From Stenogyne calaminthoides (lineage: Eukaryota; Streptophyta; Magnoliopsida; Lamiales; Lamiaceae): DNA of 64,000 bases. This document shows positions 23,713-36,151 of this stretch, piece by piece. Made by a program: the position numbers and the translations under genes. The notes beneath the pieces are model-generated. The model had not been told where the DNA came from. It ran no database searches and saw only the letters and a list, made by a program, of their open reading frames with translations. The stretch spans positions 29,707,667 to 29,771,666 of the forward strand of contig JBBCBC010000007.1 of assembly GCA_037126765.1 (NCBI GenBank), in the 5' to 3' direction. Position 1 is the first letter of the stretch. Each line of letters starts with the position of its first letter.

Positions 23713-23880
23713 GAGTTAGTAAGATGCAGTAGTTCAGCCTGAAAACTCTAGAGAAGAAGTTAGTAAGCTGCTTGTGACAGTCTGAAAGCTTGTGTGTGTT
23801 AAGTTAGTAAGCTGCAGTGTAGTTCAGCCTGAAAACTCATAGTGGAAAGTTAGTAAGCTGCTGAGTTCAGTCTGAAAGCT
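23713..23880 (+). repeat. Tandem mini-hairpins, element 2 5' LTR
   Basis: Four units beginning TTAGTAAG and ending in CTGAAAGCTT or CTGAAAACTC. Each can pair GCTG with CAGC or CAGT across a 7-10 base loop, in place of the ACTAC/GTAGT stems of elements 1 and 3. Confidence 0.65.
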
Positions 23881-24426
23881 TAAGGTAGTAGCGTGTTAAG
23901 GAATTTCCTTGAGGATCAGAGAGAGTGGACGTAGGAGCTTGAGTCTCTGAACCACTATAACTTGTTGTGTTATTTGTTTTTTGCTTTGCATTTTATCTGT
24001 TGCATATTTTCATTGAAAGCATACTGAGTTTTCTGATATTCAGTTGGAATCAATCCACTGAATCTGCATTGAATTGATCACAGCCTTAACCATTGATTTA
24101 CTAAGTATCAAAAGATTTTCAGCAAAGTAAAACGAGTATAAACCTATGGCCTACACATTCCGCACACTAGATAAGCTAGTATAGATAGTTGTCAAACTGA
24201 CCAAACTCATCTGGGTAGTCAGTAAGATAGTTATCTACTCCAAGCTTATTTGGGCTCTGGTTTTAAACCTCAGATCAGTTAAAATTAATCTGAAGCTACT
24301 GAAAGCCACTCAGTGTTATTGTCTCAATAGACTTTGACTCAGAGTAATTTGTGTTTCTCAGGGCTATTTCTCTTGACAACCTGACCCACTGATTTCAGTA
24401 TTGTGAAAAGTTTGAAAAATTACTGA

Positions 24427-24454
24427 ACATGTGTATCCCCCCCCATACACGTGT
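24427..24454 (+). promoter_or_regulatory. G-box inverted repeat, element 2 5' LTR
   Basis: ACATGTGTAT, a run of eight C, then ATACACGTGT. The left arm has one C-to-T change from the perfect form in the 3' LTR. Confidence 0.7.
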
Positions 24455-24482
24455 AAGACTCGTTTATCCCGGGACCAATAAG

Positions 24483-24494
24483 TGATATCAGAGC
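24483..24494 (+). promoter_or_regulatory. Primer-binding site of element 2
   Basis: TGATATCAGAGC, one G-to-A change from the initiator-Met tRNA complement TGGTATCAGAGC. Confidence 0.88.
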
Positions 24495-24495
24495 A

Positions 24496-26429
24496 ATGGT
24501 TCATTTTTTACCACTTGGGAAAAGATACCCAAAAAGAGAAGTGACACTGAAATTCTTGAGAGGTCTCACTAAGAAATGGGACAGTCATGCTGTGGTGATT
24601 GAAAACACCAAAAATATTGATTATATGCCATATCAACAAGTTTTCTCTGAAATGAAAGCGTATGAATTTGTAATTGATAAGAAAACTAAGAAACATGATA
24701 GCAAAGATGATGCTTCATCTAACAAAAATGTGGCTTTCAAAGCACAAGGAAAAATCTGCAATACTAAGGAACCTGAGATCTCATCTAGTAAAAATCAGGA
24801 TGAAAAAGATGAGACAATTGCCCTGATGGCAAGAAGATTTGAAAAACTAAATAGCAGATATGGAAAGTACAAAAAGTACTACAAAAATACTAGATACAGG
24901 AACAGGAACAACTCAGAAGTTGAGGACAAGTCCACTGAGAAGAAGAAGGGCCACAAAACTGAAGGATCTTCATCTAGAAAGAAGGACTCAAAACCCAAAG
25001 AAGAAACTAATCAGGATGATGATACCAACAGATGCTATAACTGCAAGAAGAAAGGTCACTTCTAGTATGACTGTCCTGACTTGAGTTCCAAGGAACGAAG
25101 AGAAAGGTAAGCCAAAAGAGACAAGAAGTACTCAAGTAAGAAGGTTATGGTTGCTGATGAAGAACAAACTGAAGGAGAATCAAGTTCTTCAGAAGAGATG
25201 TTCTCAGATAGTGATAGTGATGATGTCTGCCTTGTTGCTAGTGAGGAGGTAAATTCTTCTATCTATGTTGCTGCTCCTACACAAGCACCTCAGTTGTCAA
25301 GTTCTTCTGTAACCAGCAATTTTGACCTGATGGGTTCTTTTGAGAATCTAATGAAGGACTATTCTGTGTTACAAGAACTGTTCATTGAAACTCAAGAGCA
25401 GAATGAGGAATCGATCACGAGAATCAAGAAGTGGAAAAAAATCTAATCTTTCTTTGAGATCACTTCTCAATTAATGGGAGCTATTGATGAACTGGATGTT
25501 CTGAAAGTACAACTCTCAGAAAAAGAGAAAGTGATAGAGGCCCTGAAAGGAAAGTTAGAGAAATCCACTGAGGAAAATCAACTTATCAAGACTGAATTCA
25601 ATGACCTCTTTGAGAAACATGAAACTCTAAAGAAAAGTGAAGATAGTCTGCAGAGAAAGTTAGCTCTATTGAATTCTGCATCTAAAGCAATAGATGAAAT
25701 TCAGAGTTATCAAAGACCTGCAACTATAAAGGCTGGATTGGGATATAATCCAGGGGGAACTTCACATGGTCTTCTGAATGCTGCTTCAACTAGTGGCACT
25801 AAGACTGTCTTTGTTAAACCGTGGTTCGTACTATTGAAGAACAACCCCGTGTTTTGGACAAGGGTAAATGACCTATGGTTTCAGAGAACCCGAAGGTTCA
25901 GGTAGGAAAGTCCAAACCTCAGGTAAGGGCTAGAAAACCTGAACACTCAGTAGGAAATCCTCAGGCTAGTACTTCGAAGCCTCATGCTAAGAATACCAAC
26001 CTGAAGAAATCTGCACTAAACCATCAGAGGAATCTTCAGAAGAGAAACACTCAGCCGAGAAATTCTCAACTGAGGAAACCAAGTCCTCAGGTTACTGAAA
26101 GACCACAATTTCAGTACAGGCAACCTAAACCCCACTTGCCTAAGGGTAAAGGTTTCCTGAACCCAAGTCAGCAGAGACATAAACCAGCTGCACCATGGCC
26201 AAAGCATTGGAACAAGAGGCCTGAACCCAAGAAGAATTCTAAGGCTCATGTTCATGCTAAAGCTGACACTCATACACAGGATATTGCCAAGGCACCTAGG
26301 GTGGTGAATGTGTATGTAGATGTTTATGGAAGACAAATCAACCACTCTAAAGTAATTAGAGTTGTCAGGCAGATTTGGGTTCCTAAAGGTACAGCTAACC
26401 TGGTAGGACTACACCAAATGGGTACCTAA
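24496..26429 (+). pseudogene. gag: gag of element 2, N-terminus deleted
   Basis: Compared with element 3, about 580 bp between the primer-binding site and the CACTTGG sequence is missing, removing the native start and first third of gag. What remains starts in GKRYPKREV and includes PYQQVFSEMKAYEFVIDKK, a Lys/Glu/Ser-rich region and a zinc knuckle (CYNCKKKGHF) interrupted by TAG where relatives have CAG (about 25063). Downstream frames (25147-25446, 25474-25905) form an acidic and then coiled-coil-like linker with heptad Leu/Glu/Lys. A basic Pro/Lys-rich stretch (25875-26429) leads to protease. Gag normally forms the particle and binds RNA; this copy cannot. Confidence 0.85.
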
Positions 26430-28423
26430 GACCTGATTTTATTTCAGGTGAAGGATAAGGACACTGAGCTGAATGAAGACAACATAGCCCTGATGAGTGG
26501 AACTGAAATGGCACCTGCTGCATGGTATTTGGACAATGGATGTTCAAGGCACATGGCAGGATATAAGCATTTACTCACTGACTATGTTGAACAGAAAGGC
26601 CCTCAGATAACTTTTGGAGATAATTTCAAAGGACAAACTGGAGGATATGGAACACTTGAAATTGATATTGTCCATATCCATGGTGTATCTTATGTGTCTG
26701 GTTTAAAGCATAACTTATTTTCTATCAGTAAATTCTGTGATAAAGGATTCAGTGTTGAATTCTCAAAGAACTTGTGATATGTGAAAGATAATATTTCACA
26801 ACAAATATTACTGACTGATACTAGAAAAGGAAATGTGTATCTTGCTGATTGGAAACTGGCTCCTATGGATACATGTTTAGTTTCTAAGAAAACTACTGAA
26901 ACCAGTTGGTTATGGCACAAAAGACTGAATCACTTGAACTTCAAAACCCTGAATAAACTTGCAAGATTAGCATTTGTGAGGGGATTACCAAATGAAGTGT
27001 TCAGTAAAGATCATGTTTGTGATGCTTGTTAGAAAGGAAAATAAATCAGAGCATCATTTAAAAGCAAAGTAGAAGTTTCTACTGATAGAATACTTCAATT
27101 GTTACATATGGATTTATTTGGTCCAGTAACACCTGTAAACACTAATGGGAGGAAATATACACTTGTGGTAGTTGATGACTACTCTAGATACACATGGGTC
27201 ATATTCTTACTCAGTAAGAAAGAGACTCAGACAAAACTGCCAGAATTACTGAAAAGTCTCAGCATTGTAAAGAATTTGAGTGTGGTCAAAATCAGATCAG
27301 ATAAAGGCACTGATTTTATCAACTATATTATATCTGATTATTGTGCAGCAAATGGAATAGCTCATGAAACATCAGCTCCAAGGACCCCACAACAGAATGG
27401 TGTTGCTGAAAGAAGAAATAGGACACTGAAAGAAGTTGCAAGAACAATGATTGTTGAAGCTGACATTCCTAAAAGATTTTGGGCTGAGGCAGTCAACACT
27501 GCATGCTACTCTTAGAAGAGATCCATGCTGACAAATATCAAGGAAAAACACCTTATGAGTTGTAGTTAAAAAGGAAGCCTCTTGTTTCTTTCTTTCGTGT
27601 GTTTGGTTGTAAGTGTTTCATACACAATAACGGTAAAGATCAGTTGAAAACCTTTGAGAGCAAATCTGATGAAGGGATATTCTTATGATATTCTGAAGTC
27701 AGTAAAGCCTTCAGAGTTTACAACTGTAGGACCCTTATTGTGGAAGAAACACCTCATGTTGTTTTTGATGAATCTATTTGTGTTCAGAAGAAACAGGAAC
27801 ATGACTCATGAGAATTGACAAAGAGGATCACCAGACTTAGCCTGAAGAAAGCTGTTAAATCATCCTCTGAGTCTGAAAGGAAGAATCCAATCATGTTCTA
27901 TGAATGGTGTGAGTCAGACTCAGACAAAGAAGCTCAAGATGAAGATAATCAGGCTGGTGAAACTCAAGATAATAATTCTCCACTGAAGGAAAGTCAACAC
28001 ACTGAAGCTGACCAAACTGAACAAACCCCAGTTCAGACTCAGGTATGTAATGCCGATGAAGATGTGGTCACAGCTGAGGCAAACTCTGAATCTATCAACC
28101 AAAGGGGAACAAATGTCACTGACAATGCTCTGAATAGAATTTCCCCTGAGGAAGATGATTCTCTTTCTCATTTTATGTTGTTCTCTGAGTTTGATGAATT
28201 GCCTGAACCTAACATTTCTGATGTTGAGGATACTGATGAAGGGGGAACATCCAGGAGAAAATGGTTAGATAGTCATCCTTCAAGTCAGATTGTGGGTGAT
28301 CTATCAGAAGGTGTTAAAACAAGAAGGTTCCATGGTGAAAGTGCCTTATTCTGTTGTTTTCTATCTGAGAAAGAACCTACTGAGATTGAGGAAGCTCTTC
28401 AAGATTCATTCTAGATTACTGCT
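26430..28423 (+). pseudogene. pol: pol of element 2, protease and integrase part
   Basis: The protease site reads WYLDNGCSRHM: the catalytic Asp-Ser-Gly has become Asp-Asn-Gly by a G-to-A change. A TGA follows at about 26776. Integrase has HHCC zinc residues (HKRLNH...CDAC), then stops TAG and TAA where element 3 has CAA codons (about 27030-27045). The core keeps DLFGP, VVVDDYSRYTW, IRSDKGTDF and PQQNGVAERRNRTLKE, so the D,D,E residues are present. More stops lie near 27514, 27565, 27688 and 27811. The acidic linker to RT runs to a TAG (TGG in element 3) at 28412-28414. Confidence 0.9.
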
Positions 28424-29890
28424 ATGCAAGAAGAACTGAATCAGTTTACAAGGAATGAAGTTTGGGAGCTGGTGGACAGACCTAAGAGGCACAATGTGAT
28501 TGGAACTAAATGGGTGTTCAAGAACAAGAGAGATGAGAACAACAACATTGTAAGAAACAAGACAAGGCTAGTTGTACAAGGTTATTCCCAAGAAGAAGGC
28601 TTGGACTATGATGAAACCTTTGCACCTGTTGCAAGACTAGAAGCCATCAGATTGTTTCTTGCATATGCTGCTCATATGAAATTCACAGTCTATCAAATGG
28701 ATGTGAAGAGTGAATTTCTGAATGGTGTGCTTAAGGAAGAGGTTTATGTGGAACAACCTCCTGGCTTTTGTCAAAATGACCAAGTTTACAGGCTCAGAAA
28801 AGCCTTGTATGGTCTAAAGCAAGCACCTAGAGCATGGTATGACACTCTTTCTCAGTTTCTTACTTACCATGGTTTTACAAAAGTAACTGTTGATAGAACC
28901 TTGTTCAGGATAGAAGATGAGAAATATATCTTACTTGTTCAGATTTATGTGGATGACATCATTTTTGGATCTCCTAATCATCAGATGTGTGAGAAGTTTT
29001 CTGCCCTGATGAAAGGAAAGTTTGAGATGTCAATGATGGGGGAGATGAATTTCTTTATAGGACTTCAGGTGAAACAATCTAAGGAAGGAATATTCATAAA
29101 TCAAGCAAAATACACCAGAGATTTGATTGCTAAGTATGGTGTATATAATTGCAATACAGTTAGAATTCCTATGAATACTAACTACAAAATGGATCCTGAT
29201 CCTGAAGGCAAATCAGATAACCACACTGATTATAGAGGGATCATTGGATCATTGCTCTATCTCACAACAAGTAGGCCTGGTATTACTTTTGCTGTTGGGA
29301 TATGTGCAAGATACCAAACTAATCCGAAGGCTAGTCATATGGAAGCTGCCAAAAAGATCCTGAGATATCTTAAAGGCACAGTGAATAGAGGATTATGGTA
29401 TCTAGCTGATGATAACCTTGAGTTAACTGGTTATTCAGATGCTGATTATGGTGGTTGTAGAATTGACAGGAAGTCTATAACAGGAACTTGTCAATTTCTT
29501 GGAAGTAAACTGATATCATGGTTTTCAAAGAAACTAACCTCAGTAGTAACCAGTGCTATTGAAGCTGAATACATGGTCACAGGAAGTTGTTGTGCTCAGA
29601 TACTTTGGCTCAGACAACAATTGAGGGATTATAAGATTATAGCCAATGATATACCAATATTTTGTGATAATAACAGTGCAATTGCTATTTCACAAAATCC
29701 TGTACTGCACACAAGATGCAAGCATGTTGACATCAGGCATCACTTCATCAGAGACCATGTAGAGAAAAAGGATATCAGGATGGAGAAAATTCATACTGAT
29801 AAACAGAGAGCTGATATTTTGACTAAACCATTGGTTGAGTCAAGATTTCAGGAACTATCAGTTGAATTAGAAATGTTGGATCCAGGTTAG
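28424..29890 (+). pseudogene. pol: pol of element 2, reverse transcriptase and RNase H
   Basis: Uninterrupted 488-codon block, the best preserved part of the element but separated from upstream pol by a stop. RT motifs: KWVFKNKRDE, the palm Asp in QMDVKSEFLNG (element 3 has KSAFLNG, so Ala is changed to Glu), QPPGF, YGLKQAPRAWY and the catalytic YVDDIIFGS. RNase H: GYSDADYGGCRIDRKS, AIEAEYM, FCDNNSAIAISQNP and RHHFIRDHV, ending ADILTKPL...ELEMLDPG. Converts genomic RNA to cDNA in the particle. As part of a broken polyprotein it is probably not made. Confidence 0.93.
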
Positions 29891-30506
29891 TAAGTGATTT
29901 GAAAAATTGAAGGTTTTCAGATGAATGAAGTTTTTCAGGTCTCACTGAAAAACTCAGGATAAAAACATGGTTTTCCTCACTGAGTCTTGGGAAACTCAGT
30001 AAACCTGAGTTCAATAACTTAAATACACTGAACCTTTTATCAAGGTCATAAACTCAGTAAGACCTATATTCAAATTAGTCTGAAGTAGTTAATGACTCAT
30101 GCAACACATTTATTATCTAACTAATTGGTCAGAAATCACTTGATATAAATGATAAAACACCTGAGGATATAAATGGGCGGGACTTTTGAAATTCTTGGAC
30201 GAGTCAACAGTCTACAGAAACAGTGGTTAAATACTGTACATATTCACTATAATGGATAAAAATGGCGGATGTTACCCATTCTCTGTCCTTTCACATACCC
30301 ATTTATAAACCAATTTTTCCTTGAAAATCATGTAACCGTTGATTAACTGTCCTTAATCTAATTCAAGGGACTAGATTGATGCTGGTATTAACATATATAC
30401 CCATTCCTCACTCATTTTGAAGACTCCGTCTTCATTATTCATAACCTTCATCTTCAAAATCACTCCAGAAAAATCCCCTGCATTTCAAATCCTTCAAAAC
30501 CCTAAA
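29891..30506 (+). other. Spacer between pol and third ORF of element 2
   Basis: About 615 bp, CTGA/CTCAG-rich then AT-rich, ending in ATATATACCCATTCCTCACT just before the third ORF. No ORF; may hold expression signals for the third ORF. Confidence 0.5.
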
Positions 30507-33500
30507 ATGACTATCTCGATCTTTGCCAAACTTGTCGAATACAACAAACCCTACTATGAGCATGTTGTAGCATTTGATGGAACAACCAATACGTCTTACG
30601 AAGAAGAAGCTCTACACATGCTCCGCTTGGCAAAACTCACATTTCTCGTCGGAAATCGCCCAGAAGGAGAATACCCCAGAGAGGTAATCGAATTTGTTGT
30701 CAATATGCATTTAGATCAGGAAAATTGCATAAGTTCTAAGATTACTGTGTATCAATTATCGAAAGGGCATAAGGGGATAGATTTCACTCGAGAGCTTTAC
30801 ATAATTCCTAATAACTTGAATGTTATTTATGAGTTATGTAATAAGAGGGAAGATCCTACTATGTCTATGGCTGGCAAAGAGCAAGAGTATTTGGATAAGA
30901 TTTCTCTAGACGCTGTCAAGTTTGAGGCGACTCTGAACAAAAAGCACTTACAACCAAAGTATAGAGTACTTCTGGATATTGTAAGAAAATGCTTAATGAG
31001 TGGTTCTGGAAGTCATGAACAAATTAGCAAACCGAAGTTGCGATTGATGGCTGCAATTGAGGATTCACCCTCAAAAGATTTCAATTGGCTGCAATATTTA
31101 ATTAATGTGGTTAGTGATCAAGTTAAGCACATCAAATGGGATGGTGATGTGGTGAATATCAAAGGGAGGATTCAACATGCCTCAAAGATTGCCTTTATTC
31201 TGGAAGCGTGTATTGAAGAGGATGACATGCTTGCCAAAAGCAATGAATTTTCCAGAAATCGGATTATGTTCAGGCAGAAGTCTCAAAAAGGGCAAAGGAA
31301 GTTGAAGGAGAAATCAGTTGAAACTCAGGAAGACACGACTCAGGAGGAGACTGCGGAAGAAGAAACTGAGGAAGATATACCATCTCTTGTTCATGTTCAA
31401 ACAAGAAGGACAAGACAAGAGCGTCAGACGGTCACTGAGTCCAACTCAGTTGAAGAAAAGCAAGAAAGAGGAAAAACCCTTCTGAAGCTAAAAAGAGAGG
31501 CAGGAGAGAAGCTGAAAACGAAAACTTTGGCACCTTAGAAGAGGAAAAGACTTCAGACTATTGCTGAATAAGAGGCCGATGAAGCTGAGTCCGAGGAAAC
31601 TCAGTCTGAGGCTCAGATTGGAATGAAGTCACCTCTTCAGGTATTGACTCAGGCTATCAAAAACATTGGAGTGCAGGAAGCCGAAGACGAACATGTGTTT
31701 TCAGAAGTCATGGAAACATCTCTTGGAACCGACAAAATTTCTCAGGAAATCTTCAAAGGAGCTCAGAAAATTCTTGAAGAAAGCCAAACTTAGGTTCCAC
31801 CAGTCTACACCTCAGAACAGTCAGAAGCTCAGGAACCTCTTAACCTTGATGTTCTCCTGAATGAACCATTCCTTGACCCCTCAGATCTTCAAATCATCCA
31901 AACTGATCTGACCATTCCTGAAAGTCCTCCAACTTTGAAGAAGGAGAAGCAGAAGTGACGGAGTGGCGAAGCAAGGGGGAACGATTTGTGTTAGACAGAT
32001 ATCCTGAACTCACAGCATATCCTGACCTTCAAGATCTATTCTTCAGACTCAGGACGACTGTCTACATTCTGAACCAATCACTCCCAGAGATGCTGAATAT
32101 TGCCTCTTTCAGAGGAGAAGAATGGTGGAGTGCTGAGATTCATGCCTTGACAGAGTTCTTTGGTTTCAGAAAGACAAAACTCAGGATTAAAGTTGCTGAG
32201 TTTGATGAACTGGTCAAGAAAAAATTATCTGAACGGAAGTTTGCGGAGGGTGGTGAGCCGAGCTCAAAGGAACAAGATGGAGATGAAGGAGGTGATAAAC
32301 CAGAGAAGGAAATTGAAGCTGAAAAAGGGAAGTCAGCTGAGCAAGAAAAGGCTGCTGAGCCTGAACAAATTGGTGGATCACAACCTATCACTGCTGCTGA
32401 AACTAAAAATCCTCAGACTGAAGATAGAACCCTTCAGGTACCTTTTGGCACTACTATTACTTATGCCAAAATTACTGAAGTACCTATCTTTAAGTTTGTT
32501 GATTTTGGTATGCAGACTGAGGCTCAATTGGAACAATCTGTACAAGTTCCAGAGATTAATTTAACTCCAATTCTGGACGAGCTGAAGAAAGTTGAGCCAA
32601 TGATGGCTAAGATGACTTAGATGGAAATGACATTGGCTGATCAATCTCAGAAGATGGAGAGTCTGAGTTCATCTAATGATGTTCTTCAAGTCCAAACTGG
32701 ACTTTCTGAAAAGATTGCTGCTCTAGATGTGAAGCTTGATGGAGTTGGAAAAGACCTAACTGAAAATTTGGAGAAGAAATATCAGGATAGATTTGCCTAT
32801 CTAGAGGCCAAACTGTTTGAGAAAAATGAACAGATGATCAAATCAGCTGTTGAGGAAATGAGTAATCTACTCATGACCAAGATGACAGAAATGATGCATG
32901 AGACATTCTCAGCACAGTTTGCCCCACTTTCTGATGAAGTATCCATGGCCAAAAACTATTTGCAAAGATTGGAAGATGACCATGATCATTTGGCCAGTGA
33001 AGTAAGGAGCTTGGGAGAAGAACAATTCCATATGGATGATGCCCTATCTCAGATTCTCCCAAGGTATGATGCCAAAAAGGGGGAAATGACATCCCACTCT
33101 TCAAAGGGTGAGTTGGATAAATTGTTGGTACAAACCTTGGAGAAGAAAGCTCAAGCAAAAGCAGAAGAGAAGAAAGTTCTGATGGCACTGAGTGAGATTG
33201 AAGCCACTGAGAAGCTAAAATTTAAAGAAACTGAAGAACCAGTGTTCACTCAGACTGATGAACAAACTACTCAGGAAGTGGTTGCTAAGAAGATGCTTTA
33301 AAGAAGAGCCACTAAGTCAAGCAAAACTGGAGAAGCACATTCTAGACCGGAGAAAAGAAAGGTTGTGGCCTTTATTGAACCTGAGAGGAAGAAGAAGAAG
33401 AAGAAAATATCCAAGCCAATTCAGAGGAAATTGGTTGTTGATTTCTCTGAATCTGAGTCTGAAGAAACTGAAACTGAGGCTGAGAGGGAACCAAGAGTGG

Positions 33501-34117
33501 AAGCTAGAACTCAGCCTGGAGATTTTGATGTGAAGTAAACTCTGAAGGCTCTTACAGTTGAAAAAGAGAAAAGAATTGCTGCCTCAGTATCAGGTGCTGA
33601 ACTGACCAAGAAGAAGCAAGAGGAAGAGCAAAAGAGAAGAGGAGTCTTCAAAAAGTTTATAAACAAAAGGAAAGGAACTGCAAAGGTGGAAAAATGGTCA
33701 CACGTTGATCAATGGATGCCCATTCAGATCAATGATGTATGGGAGGAGATCAAGAGAACATTTTGGTTCTACCATGATATTCTTAGGGAATGGAAGGGAA
33801 GTAGTCCTGACAGTAATGAAGCCTTCTTAGAATATCTACTGACCTTCTACCCCAAATATCTGCAAAAATGGATTAATCTTGCAAATGAGCATGATGTCAA
33901 GATTGTTGCTCCAGGGCCATACACATCTCCTCCTCCAAGATTTGAAAACGGATTTGTGAATGAAGCTATCATTTCTCAGGAAATTGCTGGATTTGCTGCT
34001 CAGCTGGGATTAACTGGAAACAATCCTGAAATCATTAAAGAGAGTGATGAGCTGAAGAGAAGATACTTTGGGATGTTTAATCTCGAAGTTCCTGAAGATG
34101 AAATTGAAGAAAACTGA
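30507..34117 (+). pseudogene. Third ORF (env-like position) of element 2
   Basis: About 1,200 codons from ATG 30507 (MTISIFAKLVEYNKPYYE) to TGA 34117. One frame is used to about 31950, then a one-base shift, then a second frame to the end. Stops lie at 31536, 31567, 31792, 32618 (CAG to TAG judged from element 1), 33299 and 33536. The N-terminal 270 residues look globular. Then comes an acidic Glu/Thr-rich stretch, a block with FFRLRTTVYILNQSLPEMLNI, a coiled-coil region (32621-33300), a basic cluster RKKKKKKISKPIQRK near 33390 resembling a nuclear localisation signal, and a C-terminal block with EKWSHVDQWMPIQINDVWEE. No signal peptide or transmembrane span is visible, so an envelope role is unsupported. 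Sireviruses are known to carry such an extra ORF of unproven function. Confidence 0.85.
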
Positions 34118-34370
34118 AGACTATGTTCAGTTGTTTTTGTTATTGTTGATCTTTCTTGCCTTTTATATTTTCATTGTAATGTGTAAACTCTCTATCTTAC
34201 ATCAATGAAAATGTTGTTATGTGTGTTGATCAACAACAAGATAATATCTCATTATCTTCTACTTTGAAATGTTTGTCATACTGACCTGATGGTGTATCTT
34301 CTAGATAAAATTGAAACCTGTAATAGGAAAGGTTTTCTTAAAATTGTAATAGATGGTTTTGACATCATCA
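34118..34370 (+). other. 3' untranslated region of element 2
   Basis: AT-rich DNA between the third ORF and the polypurine tract. Ends in GATGGTTTTGACATCATCA, conserved in element 1 as TTTGGCATCATC on the minus strand. Confidence 0.55.
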
Positions 34371-34383
34371 GAAAGGGGGAAAT
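34371..34383 (+). promoter_or_regulatory. Polypurine tract of element 2
   Basis: GAAAGGGGGAAAT directly before the 3' LTR. Confidence 0.9.
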
Positions 34384-35411
34384 TATTGGGAGATGAATTT
34401 AATAAAAGGTAAAGATTTTGATTAGATCTCAAAACCCCTGAATATGACATGTTCATAATAATCTAAGTTAGATTAGAAAACTGGTTTCAGTATAGATTAG
34501 TTCAGGAAATACTGCAAAGTGTATAGTCAAAAGATATCTCTGAGTAAATAAGGTAGATACACTGAGAGGGAACTCAGTGAGTAAGCGAATATACCTGAAG
34601 ACTCAGAAGACTTCAGATGAACCTGAGTTCGTATCAAACTGAAGACTCAGATCAGCCTGAAGACTTGAAGACCTGAAGATTATCTACCTGAGGACAAATA
34701 GACTGAGAAAGTCTTATACATTTATGAGAAATAAATGTTGTCCAAATTCTTGATTGCAGATAAAAGAAACTAAAATTAAGTGTCTTTTAAGGTTGTCTTA
34801 TTCAGAGAGATTGACCTAAAAGAGTCGTTTTGTTTGTCTCTATTCACTGAAGTTAAGAACCAATCAGAGAGAGACAACACGGTACTTTATTGACACAGAA
34901 AGCGACATAGCACTGAGGATGTTAGATGTACTGAGTTCCAGACTGCAAAAACTCGGTGATTGGCTGCATTGGTTACTTGTTACCCAAACCATGAAAGGGC
35001 TTGTTCAAACCCTAATATAGTCGTTTATCATTAACCAAATAAGGAAACCCTTGATGCTATCTCTTCGAATGGATAGTTTTTCAAGAGTGACCTTGGAGAG
35101 TTGCCTATAAATACCAGTGACCTTCTCCATTGCAAGGTTAGGGGAAATCAAGCAACTCCAGAGCTCATTCGTATTCTTGTATTTGAAGCACTCGAAAAAC
35201 CTAAGATTTCTCAAGTGTTTCAACTTGAAGAGAGCTCATCTACTAAGCCTAGAATTTGTTATAATATCCAAAGCTTAGTTAGAGATATCCTTTCCTTTGA
35301 ATCTATTCTTATTGTAAAAGGACATCTCACCTTAGTTGGAAACCAACCAAACCCAAACCCTATTGTTTAGGAAGTTTGAGTGTGTGATAGTTGGAGAGTG
35401 AGAGTTGTAAA

Positions 35412-35580
35412 GAGTTAGTAAGCTGCAGTAGTTCAGCCTGAAAACTCTAGAGAAGAAGTTAGTAAGCTGCTTGTGACAGTCTGAAAGCTTGTGTGTGTTG
35501 AGTTAGTAAGCTGCAGTGTAGTTCAGCCTGAAAACTCATAGTGGAAAGTTAGTAAGCTGCTGAGTTCAGTCTGAAAGCTT
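35412..35580 (+). repeat. Tandem mini-hairpins, element 2 3' LTR
   Basis: Same four units as 23713-23880. The first unit has GCTGCAG here and GATGCAG in the 5' LTR, so only this copy can form the full GCTG/CAGC stem. Confidence 0.65.
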
Positions 35581-36123
35581 AAGGTAATAGTGTGTTAAGG
35601 AATTTCTCTGAGGATCAGAGAGAGCGGACGTAGGAGCTCGAGTCTCTGAACCACTATAGCTTGTTGTGTTATTTACTTTCTGCTTTGCATTTTATCTGTT
35701 GCATATTTTCACTGAAAGCATACTGACTTTTCTGATATTCAGTTGGAATCAATCCACTGAATCTGCATTGAATTGATCACAGCCTTAACCACTAATTTAC
35801 TAAGTATCAAAAGATTTCAGCAAAGTAAAACGAGTATAAACCTAGGGCCTACACATTCCGCCCATTAGATAAGCTAGTATAGATAGTTGTCAAACTGACC
35901 AAACTCATCTGAGTAGTCAGTAAGATAGTTATCTACTCCAAGCTTATTTGGACTCTGGTTTTAAACCTCAGATCAGTTGGGCTAATCTGAAGCTACTAAA
36001 AGCCACTTAGTGTTATTGTCTCAGTAAACTTTGACTCAGAGTAATTTGTGCTTCTCAGGGCTATTTCTCAGGTCAGCCTGACCCACTGATTTCAGTATTG
36101 TGAAAAGTTTAAAAAATTACTGA

Positions 36124-36151
36124 ACACGTGTATTCCCCCCCATACACGTGT
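36124..36151 (+). promoter_or_regulatory. G-box inverted repeat, element 2 3' LTR
   Basis: ACACGTGTAT, loop TCCCCCCC, ATACACGTGT: perfect 10-bp arms. Confidence 0.72.

Larger units (their letters stand above)
22666..24480 (+). repeat. 5' LTR of element 2
   Basis: 1,815 bp, starts TGTTGGGAG. The inner end is ACCAATA where CCAACA is expected, so the terminal CA has become TA. U3 is dense in CTGAAGACTCAG-type motifs. Confidence 0.95.

Noticed and set aside
29823..30014. A minus-strand small ORF at the end of pol of element 2
   Set aside because: Overlaps the pol end in antisense and is not conserved in elements 1 or 3.
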